Shown here: piece after piece, positions 59,928-64,000 of the stretch
How positions within the stretch are numbered: position 1 is the first letter of the stretch
How the letters are laid out: each line of letters begins with the position of its first letter
DNA from: JADJOM01 sp046327715
GTDB taxonomy: Bacteria; Gemmatimonadota; Gemmatimonadetes; Gemmatimonadales; GWC2-71-9
Length of the DNA: 64,000 nucleotides
NCBI GenBank assembly: GCA_046327715.1
Contig: JAXLXY010000014.1
Coordinates: 1 to 64,000, forward strand
Reading direction: 5' to 3'
Position numbers and translations under genes: made by a program
Notes under the pieces: model-generated
Told to the model about the DNA's origin: nothing
The model's input: the letters and a program-made list of their open reading frames with translations, nothing else
Database searches by the model: none

Positions 59928-61529
59928 ATGCGCCCTGCCTCGTTTTCCGCCGACCCCGCACCGGGGAACGGCCCCGCCCCGGGCCGCCGCGGCGGCGTGA
60001 CCGCCGCCCTCACCGCCCTCGAGGCGGCCCTCCGCCGCTTCGAGGCCGGGCCCGATCGCGCCGAAGCCGGCGACAGCGTGCGCCGCCTGGCGCGCGCTCT
60101 GGTGCAGGGGGGCGCGCTCGAGGGCCGTCCGGAACAGCTGGCTGCCGCCGAGACGGTGCTCCAGGCCGAGCCGCAGGCCCTCCCCGCCGCGACCGCGGGA
60201 CTCGTGAGCCTGCTGCACCGGGCCGTTCAGGCTCCGGGATCCCGGACGGGAGGCGTGATCCTCATCGTCGAGGACGACGCGCTCTTCGCCCGCACCCTCG
60301 AACGCGGGCTCAGCACCCACGGCCGCCGGGTGGTGGTGGCCGATACCGCGGCGGGCGCCCGCGACGTCCTCCGCCAGACCCCGGTCGACCTGGTCCTCCT
60401 CGACCTCATCCTGCCGGACGACGACGGCCGCGCGCTGCTGGTGGAGCTGCGCTCGCACCCCCGCAGTTCGGGGGTACCGGTGTTCGTGATCTCGGCCCGC
60501 CTCGGCAGCCAGACCAAGGCGGAGTGCTTTGCCCTCGGCGCCGACGCCTACTTCGAAAAGCCGCTGGACTTCGAGGCCTTCGGGGTGGCGGTGAGTGCCC
60601 GGCTGGAGCGGCACGCCACCCAGGCGGAGCTGGCGCGGCGGGATCCCGTGACCGGCCTGCCCAACCGGGCGGCGTTCCTGGAGCGGCTGGCGCACCTGCG
60701 CCACGCCAGCCCGGCCGATACTCGCTTTGCCCTCGCGGTCCTCGACCTCGATCACTTCCGGTGGATCGAGGAGACCTGGGGACGCCAGTTCGCCGATGGG
60801 GTGCTGCGCCGCGCCGGGATTCGGCTGGCGATGGTGCTGCGGCAGGCCGCGGTGTTCGCCCGGTGGGACGGGGCCGAGTTCATCGCGCTCTTCGCCGGCC
60901 GTACCGCGGCCGAGGCCGCCGTGCTCGTGGACCAGGCGCGCGGCGTGCTCCGCCGGGTGGACTTCCGGGCCACCCCCGAGGCTCCGCTGACGGTGAGCTT
61001 CTCCGCCGGCGTGGTGGATCTCGAGGCCGGCCAGGCGATCGAAGAGGCCCTGGCGCAGGCCGACCGCCTCCGCTACGTGGCCAAGGCCTCCGGCCGCAAC
61101 CGGGTGGTCTCCGGGGAGGCGACCCTCGCCGTCCCGAGCCGCCGCGTGCTGCTGGCCGAGGACGACCCGGCGATGCGCCGCCTCGTGACCCAGCACCTCC
61201 GCCGGGAGGGCTTCGAGGTGGTGGCCTACCCCGATGGCGAGGCGGCGCTCGCCGCGCTCCCGGCGAGCGGCGCCAGCCTCGTCATCAGCGACATCCAGAT
61301 GCCAAACCTCGACGGGCTCGCCTTCCTGCGCGCGCTCCGGGAGCAGTCGGACCTGCGGCACATCCCGGTGATGATGCTGACCGCCGTGGGCGACGAGGCG
61401 CATATCGTCCGGGCCTTCGAGCTGGGCGCCGACGACTACCTGACCAAGCCGGCCTCCATGCGCGAGCTCGTGGCCCGGGTGCGCCGGCTGCTCCGCCGTC
61501 CCAGCCTCGCGGGGGTGCCCGCGGCCTGA
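59928..61529 (+). CDS. REC-GGDEF-REC protein with degenerate GGDEF motif
   Basis: Codes for 533 residues. Residues 1-100 are helical and might be an HPt-like domain without its His; REC1 (about 108-225) has Asp159 in LLDLILPDD; the GGDEF domain (about 235-400) carries DGAEF (314-318) instead of GGDEF, with no RxxD inhibitory site; REC2 (about 405-520) has Asp455 in ISDIQMPN. Diguanylate cyclase activity is doubtful; it may be a scaffold. GGAAGGTG precedes the ATG at 59928. Confidence 0.86.
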   Translation: MRPASFSADPAPGNGPAPGRRGGVTAALTALEAALRRFEAGPDRAEAGDSVRRLARALVQGGALEGRPEQLAAAETVLQAEPQALPAATAGLVSLLHRAVQAPGSRTGGVILIVEDDALFARTLERGLSTHGRRVVVADTAAGARDVLRQTPVDLVLLDLILPDDDGRALLVELRSHPRSSGVPVFVISARLGSQTKAECFALGADAYFEKPLDFEAFGVAVSARLERHATQAELARRDPVTGLPNRAAFLERLAHLRHASPADTRFALAVLDLDHFRWIEETWGRQFADGVLRRAGIRLAMVLRQAAVFARWDGAEFIALFAGRTAAEAAVLVDQARGVLRRVDFRATPEAPLTVSFSAGVVDLEAGQAIEEALAQADRLRYVAKASGRNRVVSGEATLAVPSRRVLLAEDDPAMRRLVTQHLRREGFEVVAYPDGEAALAALPASGASLVISDIQMPNLDGLAFLRALREQSDLRHIPVMMLTAVGDEAHIVRAFELGADDYLTKPASMRELVARVRRLLRRPSLAGVPAA

Positions 61530-61537
61530 TCGCACGG

Positions 61538-61566
61538 TGGCGCCCACCTGCCGCGCCGGTACATTG
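61538..61566 (+). promoter_or_regulatory. Predicted promoter, TGG-N19-TACATTG, leaderless
   Basis: TGG at 61538-61540, 19 bases, TACATTG at 61560-61566, only 5 bases before the ATG at 61572. GGGGAG overlaps the element, so a leadered message from further upstream is an alternative. Confidence 0.45.
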
Positions 61567-61571
61567 GGGAG

Positions 61572-62909
61572 ATGACCTCCCCTCCCGTCAGCTACCGCCG
61601 CACCCTCGGGCTGTTCTCCGGCACCATGGCCGTCGTCGGCGGCATCATCGGCTCCGGCATCTTCATCAATCCCGCCATCGTGGCGCAGCGGGTCGGCACC
61701 GCGCCACTCACCCTCGGGGTGTGGATCCTCGGCGGGGCCATCGCGCTCATCGGTGCCTTCTGCTTCGGGGAACTGGGGCAGCGGCGGCCGCAGGCCGGCG
61801 GGAGCTACGTCTACCTGCGCGAGGGCCTCGGGGCGCTGCCGGCGTTCCTGTACGCCTGGGCGCTGCTGCTGGTCATGGCCACCGGCGCGATCGCGGCCGT
61901 GGCGGTGACCTTCGCGAGCTACGCGGTGCCGCTGCTCGGCCTGCCACCCGGGTGGGGGCGCCCGCTCGCGGCCGCTGCGATCGCGGTGCTCACCCTCGTC
62001 AACTTCCTCGGCATCCGCCCCGGCGCCTTCACCACCAACATCTTCACGGTGCTCAAGCTCGTGGCGCTGGGGTTCCTCATTGCGGCGGGGGTCGCCTGGG
62101 CGGCCCCGGCCGCCGCCGCCGCCGCGCCCGCGGCGCCGGCCCACCCCGCGCTGGCGATCGCGGCCGCACTGGTGCCGGTCCTCTTTGCCTATGGGGGCTG
62201 GCAGCAGACCAACTTCATCGCCGAGGAGATCATCGACCCGCTCCGCAACCTGCCCCGGGCCCTGGTGCTCGGGGTCGTGATCGTGGTCGCGGTGTACCTG
62301 CTCGCCAACGTGGCCTACCTCCGCATGCTGGGGCCCGCAGGGCTCGCCGCGAGCGCGGCACCCGCGGCCGATGCCATGCGCGCCGCGCTCGGCCCGACGG
62401 GGGCGCTGGTGATCAGCCTCGGCATCACCGCCTCGACCTTCGGGTTCCTCAACCTGGTGATCATGGTCTCGCCGCGGGTCTACCGGACCCTGGCCGCCGA
62501 CGGGCTCTTCTTCCCGGCCTTCGCCGCGCTGCACCCGAGGCACCGGACACCGGGCACGGCCATCCTCTTCCAGGGCCTCTGGGCGGAGCTGCTGCTCTTC
62601 ACCGGACGCTACGGCCAGCTGCTCGATTATGTGGTGTTCTGCGACTGGATCTTCTTCGGGCTGGCGGTGGTGGCGCTGTTCGTCATCCGGCGGCGCGACA
62701 CCGTTGCGGGGCGCACCGCGGCCTTCCGGGTGCCGGGGTGGCCGGTGACGCCGCTGCTCTTCATCGCCGCCGCGGTGTACGTGGTCGCGGGATCGATCGT
62801 GTCGAACCCGCGGAACGCGCTCCTGGGCACCGGGATCCTGCTCCTCGGCATCCCGGTATACCTCTTCTGGAAGCGGCGGGCGACCCCGGACGCGGCGCCC
62901 GGCGCCTGA
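61572..62909 (+). CDS. APC family amino acid permease
   Basis: Codes for 445 residues with twelve membrane helices. The opening GTMAVVGGIIGSGIFINPAIV is the unwound first helix of APC transporters. An Ala/Pro-rich loop lies at about residues 175-195. Substrate is probably an amino acid; direction is not predictable. Confidence 0.9.
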   Translation: MTSPPVSYRRTLGLFSGTMAVVGGIIGSGIFINPAIVAQRVGTAPLTLGVWILGGAIALIGAFCFGELGQRRPQAGGSYVYLREGLGALPAFLYAWALLLVMATGAIAAVAVTFASYAVPLLGLPPGWGRPLAAAAIAVLTLVNFLGIRPGAFTTNIFTVLKLVALGFLIAAGVAWAAPAAAAAAPAAPAHPALAIAAALVPVLFAYGGWQQTNFIAEEIIDPLRNLPRALVLGVVIVVAVYLLANVAYLRMLGPAGLAASAAPAADAMRAALGPTGALVISLGITASTFGFLNLVIMVSPRVYRTLAADGLFFPAFAALHPRHRTPGTAILFQGLWAELLLFTGRYGQLLDYVVFCDWIFFGLAVVALFVIRRRDTVAGRTAAFRVPGWPVTPLLFIAAAVYVVAGSIVSNPRNALLGTGILLLGIPVYLFWKRRATPDAAPGA

Positions 62910-62915
62910 ACGCAC

Positions 62916-62946
62916 GCGGCGCCCCCGGAGAGACCGGGGGCGCCGC
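62916..62946. terminator. Bidirectional hairpin between convergent genes
   Basis: A perfect 13-bp stem: GCGGCGCCCCCGG (62916-62928), AGAGA loop, and its complement at 62934-62946. It lies between the convergent permease and DUF4097 genes. No T-run. Confidence 0.65.
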
Positions 62947-62968
62947 GCTCCGCCATCGGGCCCGCCGC

Positions 62969-63739
62969 TCAGCGACCGCGCCGGATCCGGATCCCACCGT
63001 TGACCGTGGTCAGCTCCAGCACCCGCCCGCCCTCGCCGATCCGGCCGCGCAGCGACCGCGGGTTCACCCTTCCCGTCACGTTGATCGGGAAGTCGGTGTC
63101 GATCCCGCCGTTGACCGTGCTGGCCTCGACGTCCGCGCTGGCGCCGGCCGGCAGGGTGATCGTGATCCCGCCGTTGACGGTGGTGAACTTGAGCGGCCGC
63201 TCCAGGGCCCGGCTGCCCAGGGTGGCATCGATGGAGCCGTTGACCGTGGTGGCCTCGACCTCGCCCGCCGCGGACACGCTGATGTCGCCGTTGACAGTGG
63301 TGATCTCCGCGTCGGCGGGAAGCGACTCGCCGGAGACGTCCCCGTTGACGTTGCTCCCCTCGAAGTTCACCCCGGCGGGCACCTGCACCTCGAACAGCAC
63401 CTCGACATCGTTGTCGCGGGTATTCATGGCGCCACCGCCCCGGCGGCACTCATTGGCGCGGCTGCCGCGGCGCGACGGGTAGACGGCACAGATCGTCACG
63501 CCGTCGGCGTGCTCCACCACCTTGATCTCGACCTCCGCCGGGTCGTCGTCCTTGGCCCGCTTGGTGGCGGTGACGAGGGCCTGCCCGCCATCGGCGCGGG
63601 TGGCGCGGATGCGGCCGTTGATCCCCCGGACCTCGAGGGTCTTGCCGCTGGCGAGAGCGCCCTGCCAGCGGAAGTCCTGCGCGCCGAGGGGCAGGGCGGC
63701 CAGCGCGGGGAGGGCGAGGGCGAGCATCAGGGGCCGCAT
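62969..63739 (-). CDS. DUF4097 secreted beta-repeat protein
   Basis: Codes for 256 residues with a signal peptide (ALALPALAALPLGAQ). The body is a DUF4097 beta-solenoid with about seven repeats ending in a TVNG(D/S/G)I turn, such as ITTVNGDISVS and FTTVNGGITIT. Also a Cys pair near CAVYPSRRGSRANECRRGG. Function unknown; typical of Gemmatimonadota. Confidence 0.85.
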   Translation of the reverse strand: MRPLMLALALPALAALPLGAQDFRWQGALASGKTLEVRGINGRIRATRADGGQALVTATKRAKDDDPAEVEIKVVEHADGVTICAVYPSRRGSRANECRRGGGAMNTRDNDVEVLFEVQVPAGVNFEGSNVNGDVSGESLPADAEITTVNGDISVSAAGEVEATTVNGSIDATLGSRALERPLKFTTVNGGITITLPAGASADVEASTVNGGIDTDFPINVTGRVNPRSLRGRIGEGGRVLELTTVNGGIRIRRGR

Positions 63740-63767
63740 GCGGTCTCCAGTGGGAAGCAGGGAAGGT

Positions 63768-64000
63768 TCAGCGCCGGCCGCCGCTCTTGCGGAGCGCGAC
63801 CGTGCCGTCGAAGGATTCCAGCTCGAGCCGGGCGGCGCCCGAACCGAGGGTGAAGCTGAGCCGCCGGCCGGCGCCGGCGCCGCTGACCGTCACCGGAAAG
63901 TCCGACTCGAACTCACCGCTGAAGGTGGACACCGACACCTCGGCGTCGATCGCGGGGAGCGTCACGGTCACGTCGCCATCGTGCGAGGTGAGGTGATAGC
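63768..64000 (-). CDS. DUF4097-like protein, 5' end beyond the window
   Basis: The open frame continues through the right edge: the coding sequence runs upstream of 63971 as YHLTSHDGDVTVTL, so the start lies outside. The 3' end is complete at 63768. The sequence has the same beta-repeat style (TFSGEF, SFDGTVAL) as its neighbour. It lies 28 bases upstream of the neighbouring DUF4097 gene, suggesting an operon. Confidence 0.72.
   Translation of the reverse strand, partial: YHLTSHDGDVTVTLPAIDAEVSVSTFSGEFESDFPVTVSGAGAGRRLSFTLGSGAARLELESFDGTVALRKSGGRR

Noticed and set aside
62993..63280. Repeated TTGACCGTGGT-like strings on the plus strand that resemble -35 boxes
   Set aside because: They are the reverse complement of the codons for the TTVNG repeats of the DUF4097 protein, so they are coding repeats and not promoters.
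59868..63449. A 1193-residue minus-strand open frame across the REC-GGDEF and permease region
   Set aside because: It is opposite two well-supported plus-strand genes and is low-complexity (His/Gly/Arg/Glu-rich); typical spurious frame of GC-rich DNA.
1..64000. tRNA, rRNA, CRISPR array, IS element or prophage
   Set aside because: I saw no cloverleaf-like tRNA, no conserved rRNA segment, no regularly spaced repeats and no transposase or phage gene. Short or degenerate elements could have been missed.

Overview
The window is very GC-rich chromosomal DNA (about 70% by eye), densely packed with genes. I see no rRNA, tRNA, CRISPR array, insertion sequence or phage gene. The gene set points to Gemmatimonadota, an inference from family content and not from a marker gene: many secreted proteins processed after Ala before Gln-Gln, an ADOP-type MacB/FtsX permease, tandem DUF4097 proteins, an arginine cluster using an N-acetylornithine-type carbamoyltransferase, and promoters resembling the Bacteroidota TAnnTTTG element.

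1-31 kb is mostly single small genes and short runs, many with their own TAnnTT promoter. They include lipoproteins, cupins, SRPBCC, VOC, GNAT and DinB proteins, a CPBP protease homologue, a serine hydrolase, a PLP decarboxylase, a methyltransferase, an AraC regulator, an M1-aminopeptidase-like protein with a destroyed zinc site, a beta-propeller protein, a MOSC protein and a YiiD-type thioesterase. Two 119-residue proteins of unknown function (10070-10429 and 18846-19205) are about 52% identical over 92 residues. At 23.7-27.1 kb a minus-strand operon joins a degenerate metallo-beta-lactamase-fold protein to a LytS/LytTR two-component pair.

30.7-33.2 kb holds the large ADOP permease. From 46.6 kb back to 33.2 kb on the minus strand runs a nearly gapless gene series: argG, a P-loop NTPase of uncertain function, argC, an argF-type N-acylornithine carbamoyltransferase, argB, an argE-type deacylase, argH, argR, a membrane hybrid histidine kinase, a CPA2 cation/proton antiporter and a lipoprotein. 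The enzymes suggest arginine synthesis through N-acylcitrulline. No N-acetylglutamate synthase (argA/argJ) and no argD lie in the window. An AT-rich palindrome sits inside the argG promoter and is the obvious ArgR operator candidate.

46.7-64 kb holds a LysM protein and a lipoprotein, the pbpC/alpha-2-macroglobulin pair, a secreted protein, a GAF-containing sigma-54 activator whose leader contains a textbook intrinsic terminator, an Lrp/EamA operon, a REC-GGDEF-REC protein with a degenerate GGDEF motif, an APC permease and two DUF4097 proteins, the last cut by the window edge.

The observations I rate highest are the P-loop NTPase inside an arginine operon lacking argA/argJ, the attenuator-like leader of the sigma-54 activator, the recurring T(T/G)G-N19-21-TAnnTT promoter architecture, and several proteins with lost catalytic sites (M1, metallo-beta-lactamase, GGDEF).
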